64,000 bases of DNA. It comes from JBMNKL01 sp050952225. GTDB taxonomy: Bacteria > Bacillota > Clostridia > Acetivibrionales > DTU013. The notes under the pieces are model-generated. The model did no database searches. It saw only the letters and a list, made by a program, of their open reading frames with translations, and was not told where the DNA came from. Of the stretch, positions 19,701 through 28,419 are shown one piece after another. Where the stretch lies: NCBI GenBank assembly GCA_050952225.1, contig JBMNKL010000003.1, forward strand, positions 806,001 to 870,000. Reading direction: 5' to 3'. Numbering within the stretch: the first letter of the stretch is position 1; each line of letters begins with the position of its first letter. The position numbers and the translations under genes are program-made.

Positions 19701-21272
19701 TTATTTTATCTGCTCAACCTTGATGCCGGGTTCTTTTAATAACTGCGTTATAATACCGCTGTCGCCTCCCATATGCCCTGCTCCGACAACGATAAAGTAA
19801 GTTTTGTTTTCCGGATCGGACAGAAATTCCATGGTTTTGTCAAACATATTGTTATTCCTGGCCGTCCAGAAGATGTGGTTAAACTCTTTCGCCCTGTCAT
19901 CCGAAGCCGATTCTTCCATTTCCAAAAGCTTCTCTATTAACCCCGGATCACCCTTTTTCCAGGAATCAAGTATTTCCAGAAAAGCCGTTACGGCTTGTGA
20001 TTGTTCTTCCGCAGCTTGCTGCCGGCTGTCAGCGGCCTGCTGATCACGGTCATCCGCCGCCTGTTGCTGTCCGCCTGCTGCCGAATCAAGCGAGGTTTCG
20101 AGATACCATGCCTGCATTTCATTCGATAGTGAATCAAACATGTCAATCTGGAACTTTAAGCCTTCAATTTCGGTTATAGGCTTACTTCCGGCTGCCTTTG
20201 AAAGAAAATACATGTCAATCCCGATACTGGCGCTAATTGAACCCTGGAGCACCTGAGTCCTCTGTACCAGCAACGCCGCATACCAGGGTTTGAACTTGTT
20301 GTAAATCTCGGGAGCCAGGTTCAATGGCTTTATCGCTTCCACAAACTTGTCATACAATTCCTTGGGAATATTTTTCTCAAGGGTGTCATCTCCCGTGTAC
20401 ATCATTTTTGTCTGTAAGTAACTGATGCCTTCCGCCTGGTTGGCAGTATCGGCTTCAACAACAAGAAAATCCGCCTTTTCGTATGCCTCGAGTATTTTCC
20501 TGGAGAAAGGGTAAATCGAAGGATCCGCAAAGTGTATGGAACCAAGCAGGTAAACGGAACTGTCGTCATCGCTTGCTTTCCACAGCAAGCCTATTGAGTC
20601 ATTACCGGTTTCATAGGCAACGAACTCGTAAACCCTCCATGCAATAACCAGCAGTTCCTGGTGGCTGCAAGGCTCATCCAGGCCAAGCTGTCCGGGCTGT
20701 TTGCCTTTGATCAGACCCACCGATACAAAATATTCCGCCGGTTCAAACAGTGAGCCGGTATCCGTTGTCAGGTCAAGCCCGACATCTGCCGATACAAGTG
20801 TATCAAACAAGACAGAAATTACTTCCCCGCGGTTAACGATTTTTCCAGGCTGGTAGCTTTTTTCGTCTGTCAGAATCCCTATTGTCCAGGCCTCTTTCGC
20901 CTCGGGGCCGTCTGTGTCCGTAAAAGGAGCGTTTTCTGCCGGAGCAATAGCCTCCTTCTTTATTTTCTCATAAAGGTTGCATGCTGTGCCAAAAAGCTCG
21001 GCCAGCGTTGTGGCTGAATCATAGCTTGAAAACATGGACTGGTCTGCAAGGCCGTATATAGCCGACCAGTTCACTCCTTCCAGCGCCCAGGCGCTCGGCT
21101 GGTCCGCCCGCGCTGAAGCAGCCTGTTTCTGTACCTGTACTCGGGACTGTCCCGATGCAGGGGCCTGACCTGCTCCTCCCTGGACATTTTCCTGCGCAAG
21201 TACGTACGTTTGCAGTGCAAATACCATTGCAAGAACCGTAAGTAAAGCGACTAGTCTCATCTTTCTCTTCAT
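19701..21272 (-). CDS. Secreted TraB/GumN family protein with SLH-like N-terminus
   Basis: A 523-residue protein. The start is the ATG at 21272 after GGAGGATG. Residues 1-26 are a signal peptide (cleavage near VLAQ). Residues about 100-235 resemble S-layer-homology-type repeats (EAWTIGILTDEKSYQPGKIV, NRGEVISVLF). The TraB/GumN domain follows, with WKASDDDSSVYLLGSIHFAD (the G-x-x-H motif), EADTAN, and VVGAGHMGGDSGI near the end, the residues linked to the Tiki-like metalloprotease fold. A Gln/Ala/Asp-rich insert of about 30 residues interrupts the domain. It is probably surface-attached through the csaB-modified polymer. The substrate is unknown. Confidence 0.82.
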   Translation of the reverse strand: MKRKMRLVALLTVLAMVFALQTYVLAQENVQGGAGQAPASGQSRVQVQKQAASARADQPSAWALEGVNWSAIYGLADQSMFSSYDSATTLAELFGTACNLYEKIKKEAIAPAENAPFTDTDGPEAKEAWTIGILTDEKSYQPGKIVNRGEVISVLFDTLVSADVGLDLTTDTGSLFEPAEYFVSVGLIKGKQPGQLGLDEPCSHQELLVIAWRVYEFVAYETGNDSIGLLWKASDDDSSVYLLGSIHFADPSIYPFSRKILEAYEKADFLVVEADTANQAEGISYLQTKMMYTGDDTLEKNIPKELYDKFVEAIKPLNLAPEIYNKFKPWYAALLVQRTQVLQGSISASIGIDMYFLSKAAGSKPITEIEGLKFQIDMFDSLSNEMQAWYLETSLDSAAGGQQQAADDRDQQAADSRQQAAEEQSQAVTAFLEILDSWKKGDPGLIEKLLEMEESASDDRAKEFNHIFWTARNNNMFDKTMEFLSDPENKTYFIVVGAGHMGGDSGIITQLLKEPGIKVEQIK

Positions 21273-21354
21273 TATGTACACATCCTCCCGACCGGTTATA
21301 ATTTGACCCTCCATTGGCCAAAACAAGTATATATGTAATTTGGCATCTATAACC

Positions 21355-21384
21355 ATTATACGATATAATAGTGTCAAAGGTCAA
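21355..21384 (-). promoter_or_regulatory. Promoter of the TraB-like gene
   Basis: The minus strand carries TTGACC (21384-21379), an 18-base spacer and TATAAT (21360-21355), about 80 bases before the start codon. The rest of the 340-base gap to the GH51 gene holds three GGTCAA-like repeats (about 21379-21411) and, on the plus strand, an isolated TATAAT at 21525-21530. Confidence 0.55.
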
Positions 21385-21612
21385 ATTGTTTTGGTCAATC
21401 TTTAATGGTCCTCATGGTTTTTAACATGGTCTCATTATACCAATTTCAATACTTAATGTCTTGCCGTTTATTGTTTTTGAAAGAATTCGTCTTATATTAT
21501 GCTAATAATTTCCGGAAAATATGGTATAATTAATGAAATCAGCCAAGGGCACTGGATGGACTTGGGAAATCCAGGTAGAACGTTCAATAACTTATGAAGG
21601 GGAGCATGCGGT

Positions 21613-23091
21613 ATGACAAGTTTGATTATTAATGCCGGTACAAGGAAAGAAAAGATTGGCAAAGAAATCTACGGGCATTTTGCAGAGCATCTTGGAAGAT
21701 GCATATACGGAGGAATATGGGTCGGGAAAGATTCCCCCATACCCAATACCGATGGGATACGCAATGACGTTATAAATGCGCTGCGCGAGATAAAAATACC
21801 CGTCCTCAGGTGGCCCGGCGGATGCTTTGCCGACGATTACCACTGGATGGACGGCATAGGGCCTTATGAACAGCGTCCCAAAAAGGTCAACACCCACTGG
21901 GGAGGTGTCATGGAAAACAACCACTTCGGGACCCACGAATTTTTCAGGCTTTGTGAGCTTACCGGCGCCAAGCCGTATATCTGCGGAAACCTGGGCAGCG
22001 GTACCGTGCGCGAAATGCAGCAATGGATAGAGTACATAACTTTTGACGGGGAATCGGCTATGTCAAACCTGAGGAAAGCCAACGGAAGAGAAGAGCCATG
22101 GAAGCTGCCATACTTCGGTATTGGCAATGAAAACTGGGGATGCGGCGGGAACATGAGACCCGAGTACTACGCCGATGAGTACAGGAGGTATGCGACATAT
22201 ATCAGGAATTTCGGCGGGAACAAGGTTTACAGGATAGCCTGCGGTCCGAACACCGCCGACTACCATTGGACAGAGGTGCTGATGAGGACGGCGGGAAACA
22301 TGATGGAGGGGCTGAGTCTGCATTATTACACGGTTCCTGGTTCTGACTGGAATAACAAAGGCCGGGCGACCGAATTTGATGAGAACGAGTGGTTCGTTAC
22401 GCTGAAGAAGACCCTGCGCATGGAAGAGTTGATAACGCGTCATTCCGCAATTATGGACCGGTATGACCCCGATAAAAAGGTTGGGCTTATCGTGGACGAA
22501 TGGGGCACATGGTACGACGTCGAGCGCGGCACGAACCCCGGCTTCCTGTACCAGCAGAATACGCTGCGCGACGCTCTTGTTGCCGGGCTCAACCTCAATA
22601 TCTTCAATAACCACTGCGACAGGGTGAAAATGGCAAACATCGCCCAGACAGTCAATGTGCTGCAGGCTGTTATTCTGACCGAAGGGGAGAAAATGGTTCT
22701 TACTCCGACGTACCATGTTTTCAACATGTACAAGGTGCACCAGGACGCAGACCTGCTACCTGTTTCCATGGAAAGTAACGAATACCGTTTCGGGGAAGAA
22801 TCCATTCCGCAAATCAGTGTATCCGCTTCAATCGGCCCGGACGGGAAAATCCACCTGTCGCTGTGTAACCTGAGCCATGAGAAATCCGCCGATATTGATT
22901 GTTCGCTGACGGGCCGCAAGGTTTCATCAGTAAGCGGGACTATGCTTACTGCGCCGGTCATGAACGCGCACAATACCTTTGAAAACCCGGACAACATAAA
23001 GCCGGCCACTTTCACCGGCGCAACTATAAAAGGCGACGGCTTGCAGGTATCGATGCCGCCGATGTCGGTGGTTGTGCTGACCATTGTCTGA
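21613..23091 (+). CDS. abfA: GH51 alpha-L-arabinofuranosidase
   Basis: A 492-residue enzyme of normal family length without a signal peptide, so it acts in the cytoplasm on imported arabino-oligosaccharides. The N-terminus (IYGHFAEHLGRCIYGGIW) and RWPGGCFADDYHWMDGIGP are GH51 hallmarks. The acid/base is Glu173 in GIGNENWG and the nucleophile Glu296 in IVDEWGTWY. The C-terminal 110 residues form the expected beta-sandwich. The ATG at 21613 follows a GGGGAG site. It releases terminal arabinose from arabinan or arabinoxylan fragments and complements the GH43, GH4 and ABC transporter genes at 28-35 kb, but it is transcribed on its own. Confidence 0.95.
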   Translation: MTSLIINAGTRKEKIGKEIYGHFAEHLGRCIYGGIWVGKDSPIPNTDGIRNDVINALREIKIPVLRWPGGCFADDYHWMDGIGPYEQRPKKVNTHWGGVMENNHFGTHEFFRLCELTGAKPYICGNLGSGTVREMQQWIEYITFDGESAMSNLRKANGREEPWKLPYFGIGNENWGCGGNMRPEYYADEYRRYATYIRNFGGNKVYRIACGPNTADYHWTEVLMRTAGNMMEGLSLHYYTVPGSDWNNKGRATEFDENEWFVTLKKTLRMEELITRHSAIMDRYDPDKKVGLIVDEWGTWYDVERGTNPGFLYQQNTLRDALVAGLNLNIFNNHCDRVKMANIAQTVNVLQAVILTEGEKMVLTPTYHVFNMYKVHQDADLLPVSMESNEYRFGEESIPQISVSASIGPDGKIHLSLCNLSHEKSADIDCSLTGRKVSSVSGTMLTAPVMNAHNTFENPDNIKPATFTGATIKGDGLQVSMPPMSVVVLTIV

Positions 23092-23203
23092 AGGCATTCC
23101 CTTAACTGCAGCACCTTTTTATCAATAATATATAGTCCAAACTTCCGCCAAATATAGGTTAATCGAGAAGAGAACAGATACTGCCAGGTATGAATTATAA
23201 GTA

Positions 23204-23232
23204 TTGACAATATAGTATTTTTTACATATCAT
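23204..23232 (+). promoter_or_regulatory. Promoter of the Rrf2/sulfur amino-acid locus
   Basis: TTGACA at 23204-23209, a 17-base spacer and TATCAT at 23227-23232, about 50 bases before the ATG of the short Rrf2-like gene. It is close to the vegetative consensus. Confidence 0.6.
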
Positions 23233-23281
23233 TTATAACATATATTAATAGTATGATATATGATTAAGGATGGTTTTCACA

Positions 23282-23482
23282 ATGAGAATATCCGCAAGAG
23301 GACGGTATGCTCCTGCCTCCATGATTAGTACTGCTCAAAGTTGTGAATCGGCAGAGCCTGTTACCGCAATCAGCTTTCCGAAAAGCCGGGTATTTCAAAA
23401 AAGGCTCCGGAAAAACAAGGAGCTTGAAGAAAACCTGCAGCTGATGCAAAGTAAGCGTGAATATTATGAAAGGAGTATATGA
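23282..23482 (+). pseudogene. Truncated Rrf2-family regulator (CymR-like N-terminus)
   Basis: The ATG at 23282 opens with MRISARGRYAPASMISTAQS and EPVTAIS, the first helix of Rrf2 regulators such as CymR, which control cysteine and methionine genes. After about 33 residues the recognition helix and dimerisation region are missing. A short charged tail (RLRKNKELEENLQ, a possible coiled coil) leads to a stop at residue 66, against 130-150 in the family. A large internal deletion is the simplest reading. Its stop overlaps the start of the adjacent PLP-enzyme gene, so regulator and target were coupled. Confidence 0.65.
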
Positions 23483-24317
23483 ATGGCAACCCGCCATTCA
23501 TGCAGAAGGTTATGGATGTTAAGACCTTATGTGTTCACGGAAACAATATAAAGCATGATTTGACAGGCTCGATCAGCGTACCGATATACCAATCCGCGAC
23601 ATTTGCTCACCCGGGTGTGGAAAAAGTACCGGTTTTGACTATTCCCGTGAAAAGAACCCGACGAGGGAACATCTTGAGAAAACAATAGCTGCGCTTGAAA
23701 AAGGCTGTGACGCCATGGCGTTTTCCACGGGAATGGCCGCATTAACCGCATTGATGGAGTTGTTTTCTCCGGGCGGCCATAATGACACGATGGCGGGATT
23801 TCTTGTCGTTTCAGACGCAGATATTTCCGAACGCCTGAGGTTCATTTTCAAGACGACAGGCGCTTGCCTTTCTCCTTTTGACAGTTGGCTCATTATCCGG
23901 GGAATCAAGACTCTTGCCGTGCGGATGGAAAAGCAGCAGGAAAACGCTTTTGTGCTCGCCCGATGGCTCTCAGGCCAGAACAAGGTAAAAAAGGTATACT
24001 ACGCAGGTCTGCCGACGCATCCCGGGTACGAGGTTTCAAAGCGCCAGACTACCGGATTTGGTGCGATGATTTCATTTGAAGCGGAGAACCCGGAAACGGC
24101 AAAGAAAATACTTGAAAATGTGTCGATTATCAAGTATGCCGAGAGCCTCGGAGGTGTGGAATCCTTGATAACATACCCTGTACTGCAGACCCATGCCGAT
24201 ATACCCGAGGATATCCGCGAGGCAAAAGGCATCAACGACCGGCTTCTCAGGTTATCAGTCGGATTGGAATCGGCGAAAGACCTGGTCACGGATTTGGCGA
24301 AAGCATTGGAGGTGTAG
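23479..24317 (+). pseudogene. Cystathionine gamma-synthase/lyase-type PLP enzyme, internally deleted
   Basis: The N-terminus is MDVKTLCVHGN, then SISVPIYQSATFAHPGV. After a one-base loss near 23615 it continues NPTREHLEKTIAALEKGCDA and FSTGMAALTALMELFSPG. It then joins directly to GHNDTMAGFLVVSDADISER, skipping about 100 residues. The missing part normally holds the PLP-phosphate and ring contacts and the Schiff-base Lys of the S-x-T-K-Y-x-x-G-H-N-D motif. The join sits at a GGCG that would occur on both sides, as in a short-repeat deletion. The C-terminal domain is intact to 24317. Without the Lys it cannot act in transsulfuration. A MalY-type gene follows four bases later. Confidence 0.8.
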
Positions 24318-24321
24318 CGCT

Positions 24322-25491
24322 ATGAGTTTACTATTTGATGAAGTTGTAAGCAGGAAAAACACGGATTCAATCAAGTATGATTTTGCGTCAAGATACGGCA
24401 TGCCCGAAGACGTCCTTCCCCTCTGGGTGGCCGATATGGATTTCAGGGCGCCATCATGCGTCATCGACGCGCTGGTTGATAGAAGCCGTCATGGAATATT
24501 CGGATACTCGGAAAGTGGAAAGGATTATTTCGAAGCGGTAAGAAACTGGCTGAAAAAACGTCACGGATGGGAAGCCAGCGAAGATTGGCTGGTTAAGACC
24601 CCGGGCGTGGTTTTTGCCATCTGCACGGCTATACGTGCCTTGACTGGCGAGAGCGACAGTGTCTTAATTCAAGAGCCTGTATACTACCCATTTTCCGAAT
24701 CAGTGCTGGCCAACGGAAGGAAACTGGCTGTAAATCAACTACGGTATGACAACGGCAGGTACTCGATTGATTTTGACGATTTTGAAAGAAAGATCCGCGA
24801 AGAACGTGTCAGGCTTTTTATCCTGTGCAGCCCTCATAACCCTGTCGGGAGAGTTTGGACAAGGGACGAGCTTGTCCGGATGGGCGATATCTGCGTGAAA
24901 CACGGCGTCATCGTGGTATCCGATGAGATTCACATGGACTTCGTTTACCCGGGCTACCGGCACCTGGTGTTTGCAGACCAAAAGCCGGAGTTCCTGCAAA
25001 ATTCCATTACATGCACTGCTCCGTCAAAAACCTTTAATCTGCCGGGTTTGCAAGCATCCAATATTTTCATCCCAAACAAGGATATCAGGAGCGCGTTCAG
25101 GAAAGAGTTGAAACGAAGCGGCTGCAATGAGCTGAATATTATGGGACTAACGGCCTGCAAGGCAGCTTATGCCTGCGGAGAAGAATGGCTTGATCAACTA
25201 ATTGATTACCTGCATGGCAACCTCGCCTATCTCAGAAGCTTTCTGAACGAAAAGCTTCCGCAGGTATTTCTCGTGGAACCCGAGGGCACTTACCTGGCCT
25301 GGCTGGATTTCAGCGGGCTGGGATTGAGCGACATGGAACTTGAGCGTCTCATTATCCATAAGGCCGGACTGTGGTTGAGCAAAGGCACAATATTCGGACA
25401 GGGAGGCGAAGGCTTCCAGCGTATCAATATTGCCTGCCCAAGGTCTATTCTCGAGGAAGCCATGCACAGGCTCGAAAAAATAATTAAGTAG
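24322..25491 (+). CDS. patB: MalY/PatB-type cystathionine beta-lyase (aminotransferase fold I)
   Basis: A 389-residue PLP enzyme that cleaves C-S bonds in cystathionine or cysteine conjugates, releasing homocysteine or a thiol, ammonia and pyruvate. MalY/PatB features are PLWVADMDFRAPSCVIDAL at the start, FGYSESGKDYFEAVRNWLKK, CSPHNPVGRVWTRDEL, SDEIHMDFVYPG and the PLP-binding Lys in CTAPSKTFNLPGLQ. The ATG at 24322 has GGAGG upstream and sits four bases after the stop of the deleted gamma-synthase gene, so both belong to one transcript. The gene itself is intact. PatB is a better fit than an ordinary aminotransferase because of the S-K-T-F-N-L-P-G loop. Confidence 0.9.
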   Translation: MSLLFDEVVSRKNTDSIKYDFASRYGMPEDVLPLWVADMDFRAPSCVIDALVDRSRHGIFGYSESGKDYFEAVRNWLKKRHGWEASEDWLVKTPGVVFAICTAIRALTGESDSVLIQEPVYYPFSESVLANGRKLAVNQLRYDNGRYSIDFDDFERKIREERVRLFILCSPHNPVGRVWTRDELVRMGDICVKHGVIVVSDEIHMDFVYPGYRHLVFADQKPEFLQNSITCTAPSKTFNLPGLQASNIFIPNKDIRSAFRKELKRSGCNELNIMGLTACKAAYACGEEWLDQLIDYLHGNLAYLRSFLNEKLPQVFLVEPEGTYLAWLDFSGLGLSDMELERLIIHKAGLWLSKGTIFGQGGEGFQRINIACPRSILEEAMHRLEKIIK

Positions 25492-25521
25492 ATTAACATC
25501 AGCAATGACAAGTATTAAGGG

Positions 25522-25552
25522 ACACGGGGACAGGTTGTTCCATGTCCCGGCT
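25522..25552. repeat. Short inverted repeat, GGGACA...TGTCCC type
   Basis: An imperfect palindrome beginning GGGACACGGGGACAGG and ending CATGTCCC lies in the 25492-25634 gap. Elements with this consensus recur in many Firmicutes genomes as dispersed hairpins. One copy is visible here, so it is neither shown to be mobile nor a clear terminator. Confidence 0.35.
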
Positions 25553-25634
25553 AAATAGAATAAGCAGCATTAAAAACACATTCGCAAGACACAACATATA
25601 ATATAGCACGAACCTATAAAAAGGAATGTGTGTT

Positions 25635-26219
25635 ATGTATAATAGCTTTAATTTGAGTCATTGTCCTTATTTCACCGGCATGCCAGCACATGCATTTAAT
25701 ACCTCCGGGTGTCCTTACATCCCCGACACCCAAATGTATAACGCTGCTTTTAACAAGCAATTTCCAGGCCAGTATTTCCCTCACACAAACCAGGCCAACC
25801 CCGGAAATCCTATTATATTAAGGGATTATGGACCCGAACCTTTTGCGGTTGATATTGAAGAAGCGGCAAAGCACAATAACAACTTCCGTCTCGCTTTATG
25901 GACGGGCAAACACCTGCAGATTACGCTAATGAGCATTAATGTCGGGGAAGACATAGGCTTGGAAATCCACCCCAACCTTGATCAATTCATACGTATAGAG
26001 GAAGGCCGTGGGATTATTATGATGGGAGACAGCAGGGACAGGCTGGATTTCCGGGCAAATGTCCGCGATGACTATGCGTTCGTCATCCCCGCCGGCAAAT
26101 GGCACAACCTTGTCAATACGGGCAGCAGGCCTCTTAAGTTGTATTCCATATATGCGCCTCCCCAGCACCCGCATGGCACGGTCCATAAAACCAGGGAAGA
26201 AGCTGGAGAACATCATTGA
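25635..26219 (+). CDS. Cupin-domain protein
   Basis: A 194-residue protein; the ATG at 25635 is ten bases after AAGGA. The first 60 residues are rich in Tyr, Pro and Cys (HCPYFTGMPAHAF, SGCPYIPDTQ) and are probably disordered. A single cupin barrel follows (about 75-180), with GLEIHPNLDQFIRIEEGRG giving the first metal-binding motif and PAGKWHNLVNTG the second. The family includes sugar-binding, isomerase and spore-coat-associated proteins, and none can be chosen from the sequence alone. It forms its own unit. Confidence 0.82.
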   Translation: MYNSFNLSHCPYFTGMPAHAFNTSGCPYIPDTQMYNAAFNKQFPGQYFPHTNQANPGNPIILRDYGPEPFAVDIEEAAKHNNNFRLALWTGKHLQITLMSINVGEDIGLEIHPNLDQFIRIEEGRGIIMMGDSRDRLDFRANVRDDYAFVIPAGKWHNLVNTGSRPLKLYSIYAPPQHPHGTVHKTREEAGEHH

Positions 26220-26385
26220 CAATTGAAGAATTAAGAACTGCAATTAATAAAATTTAGACTTGTTTGTGATAAAAATACCTCTTGTTTTTATCACAAATTT
26301 GTGTGTTATTTGTGTGTAACGGTAAAAATCTTAAACAACCTGTAGATACTTTAATATCAACCCATATATAAAATAAACGGGCATC

Positions 26386-26420
26386 TAAAAACCCGCTCTG
26401 CTTAGATATGGCGGGTTTTA
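26386..26420 (-). terminator. Intrinsic terminator of tRNA-Ala
   Basis: On the minus strand AAACCCGC and GCGGGTTT form an eight-base-pair stem around a 14-base loop, continuing into a TTT tract, 14 bases past the tRNA CCA end. Confidence 0.75.
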
Positions 26421-26433
26421 AGGATTTTTCTTC

Positions 26434-26510
<77 letters not shown>

Positions 26511-26549
26511 AGTATCGTTATTGCTTTTCTAAAGGCAATCGCAAATCAT

Positions 26550-26578
26550 ATTATACACAGGTTAAACACGTTTTGCAA
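26550..26578 (-). promoter_or_regulatory. Promoter of tRNA-Ala
   Basis: The minus strand carries TTGCAA (26578-26573), a 17-base spacer and TATAAT (26555-26550), about 40 bases before the mature 5' end. Confidence 0.7.
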
Positions 26579-26587
26579 TAAGTTTTT

Positions 26588-26875
26588 TCACTTTCCCACG
26601 GGCCTTCCGGACATATCCGCACATAACGCGTGTACCGGCACACCGGGCGCGGCCTTTTGAACATCTGGCAAATACATTTTAAAATCCGGGGCCAAATCAG
26701 CTTTTGCCGATGCAACAACAGGCTGGCCGCCGCTCTGCCATGCCTGGGTCAGGTAACACATGATGCGGCTGATGCTGAAATCCCGTTCAAGGACGACAGG
26801 ATAAAAACAATGTCAAAATTCGCAGCAACAACTTGCTCCAAAAGGATCTTTGCATATCCTGCCGCATGACCTGAA
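26588..26875 (-). pseudogene. RsgA-like ribosome-assembly GTPase fragment
   Basis: Two stretches in different frames match the start of the GTPase domain of RsgA (YloQ/EngC) proteins: AANFDIVFILSSLNG, then MCYLTQAWQSGGQPVVASAK (normally V-V-V-L-T-K-A-D-L) and APGVPVHALCADMSG. The OB domain, the P-loop and the zinc-binding C-terminus are all absent. A frameshift and a stop at 26588 confirm it is a dead remnant. An intact copy presumably lies elsewhere in the genome. Confidence 0.7.
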
Positions 26876-27063
26876 AAATCAATCAAATTATCTCACATTT
26901 TAACCTCGTATGCAGGAATTGGCAAAGATCATGAAGAAATAATCATGAAACACCCTGGTTATTCAAAAACAAACGAGAGACAATTTACGAGAGGTAATTT
27001 AAAGAAAGAAGGAAGGCAGTGATAAAGTCTTACCAACGCTTTTGTGGAGGAAGGTAATGTATT

Positions 27064-27309
27064 ATGCGGGACATAATATTAAATACTGAAGATCTTGTTT
27101 TTTCATATCGGGTCGCAGGCATATTAATACACAATAATAAGATACTGCAGCAAAAACCAATGAAGGAAGATGGATATTCTTTTCCCCACCCGACATGGTG
27201 TGTCCAGTACGGAAAAAAGGCATTTCTCGCTTTATGTCGTGGTATTTTCGATAACAAATGGCTATTCTTTACGGTGAAAGGATGGTTCACATGGATCAGA
27301 AGAAAATAG
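27064..27309 (+). pseudogene. NUDIX hydrolase N-terminal fragment
   Basis: The first 45 residues (LVFSYRVAGILIHNNKILQQ, then DGYSFPHPTW) match the opening strand of NUDIX hydrolases up to the point where G-G-x-V-E-x-G-E should follow. The NUDIX box (G-x5-E-x7-R-E-U-x-E-E) is not encoded; the frame drifts into unrelated residues and overlaps the next gene. A GGAGGAAGG site precedes it. With a missing active site it cannot be catalytic. Just before it (26885-27023) is another short coding-like stretch ending HPGYSKTNERQFTRGNLKK, which I cannot identify. Confidence 0.5.
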
Positions 27310-27797
27310 GTTCCTTCTTGAAAGAACTTCGAAAGGAAAAAAAATTAACCCAGGAACAGCTGGCTGAACAGTTCCATGTATCAAACAGAACCGTTTCGCG
27401 TTGGGAAACCGGAAGCAACATGCCGGATCTGGACATTTTGATAGAATTGTCTGATTTCTATGGTGTTGATTTCCGAGAATTATTGGATGGAGAAAGGAGA
27501 AGCGAGAAAATGGATAAAGAGTTGGAAGAAGTCGCATTAAAAGCCGCAGATTACACAAATAATGAAACAGGGCGATATATCAGAAAGATTCATTGGCTAT
27601 TGTTAGTGGGAGCTGCACTTTGGGTTCTTTCCCAATTAATAAGCCACACAAGCCTTGTCGAGAATCGTGCTATGAGTGCGATATCTGACTTTTCTGAGGG
27701 CGCGGCATGCGGTATGGTCATCTGTGGAATATTTGTGACAAGCCGATATGGACAGAGGGTTAAAGCTTTTAAACAAAGATTATTGAAAAAGCAATAA
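27291..27797 (+). CDS. XRE-family regulator with C-terminal membrane segments
   Basis: A 168-residue protein starting at the ATG at 27291, preceded by AAAGGATGG. Residues about 6-60 form a helix-turn-helix (KKLTQEQLAEQFHVSNRTVS, then RWETGSNMPDLDIL). Residues 70-95 are a charged linker, and two hydrophobic segments follow (about 102-122 and 135-155). It resembles the 2.2-kb XRE gene in design but is shorter. No target is evident. A good intrinsic terminator lies about 190 bases downstream. Confidence 0.85.
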   Translation: MDQKKIGSFLKELRKEKKLTQEQLAEQFHVSNRTVSRWETGSNMPDLDILIELSDFYGVDFRELLDGERRSEKMDKELEEVALKAADYTNNETGRYIRKIHWLLLVGAALWVLSQLISHTSLVENRAMSAISDFSEGAACGMVICGIFVTSRYGQRVKAFKQRLLKKQ

Positions 27798-28419
27798 ACT
27801 CCGGTTACTTCATGCGGTATAAACCCAAAAAACCGGAGACTTGAGCTGCGCGTCCTCCGATGATTCCCGTAGTCTGGCAGCAGAGGGCTTAAGCCATCGC
27901 ATAATCCGAAATGCTGTCGGCATCGGGATAATTGAGGACGGTATCCGGCCGTACAGGCAAAAATATGATGAAATAAAAAGATACCGCTGTCAGTTTTCGT
28001 ACTGAAGCGGTTTCTTTTTATTTACATCGTACAATAATGTCTTTTGCACTGACATATACAAAATCGCTTAAGTGAAGGGCGTTCCTGCTATCGTGACGGG
28101 AGATATCGCTATGATACGTCCAGGTAATTCCTATGTTTTCAAATTGTTTTGTTAATTTGTAACGCTGGTGTTACCCGTGTTGATAATTCGAAAGCAAATT
28201 TAGTTCAACATAGTACGATATTTGTTAAAACTAGATTTATATTGCCGTATTTATATCAATATATTGACCATTAATCTAAACTAATATATTATTAAGACAA
28301 CGGTTAATGTAACGAATAAATTATACTCTTCATTTAGTTTGAAAGGCACTTGGCATTGGAATCTGTATTTTTTCACCGTACTTGACGCTTCAATTGAATT
28401 TCTTCGGAGGTGAAATATT
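27798..28419. other. 620-base intergenic region with coding-like remnants
   Basis: Besides the terminator at 27982-28020, two short frames look protein-like but match nothing I know: plus strand about 27880-28006 (VGIGIIEDGIRPYRQKYDEI) and minus strand 28155-28021 (YHSDISRHDSRNALHLSDFV). Neither has a start with a ribosome-binding site. From 28160 to 28390 the sequence is A+T-rich and should hold the promoter of the ABC transporter operon. A single -35/-10 pair could not be chosen. Confidence 0.35.
27982..28020 (+). terminator. Intrinsic terminator downstream of the XRE regulator
   Basis: ACCGCT-g-TCAG and CTGAAGCGGT pair around an eight-base loop, followed by TTTCTTTTTATTT. Position and T tract fit a factor-independent terminator. 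Confidence 0.7.

Noticed and set aside
25522..25552. Insertion-sequence end
   Set aside because: One short palindrome only, with no transposase gene, second copy or target duplication nearby.
26630..26869. A 79-codon plus-strand frame upstream of the NUDIX fragment
   Set aside because: The minus strand carries recognisable RsgA sequence here, so this frame is its shadow.
28021..28155. A minus-strand gene for an unknown small protein
   Set aside because: The frame has no start codon with a ribosome-binding site and is closed upstream by a stop; it is listed only as a coding-like remnant.
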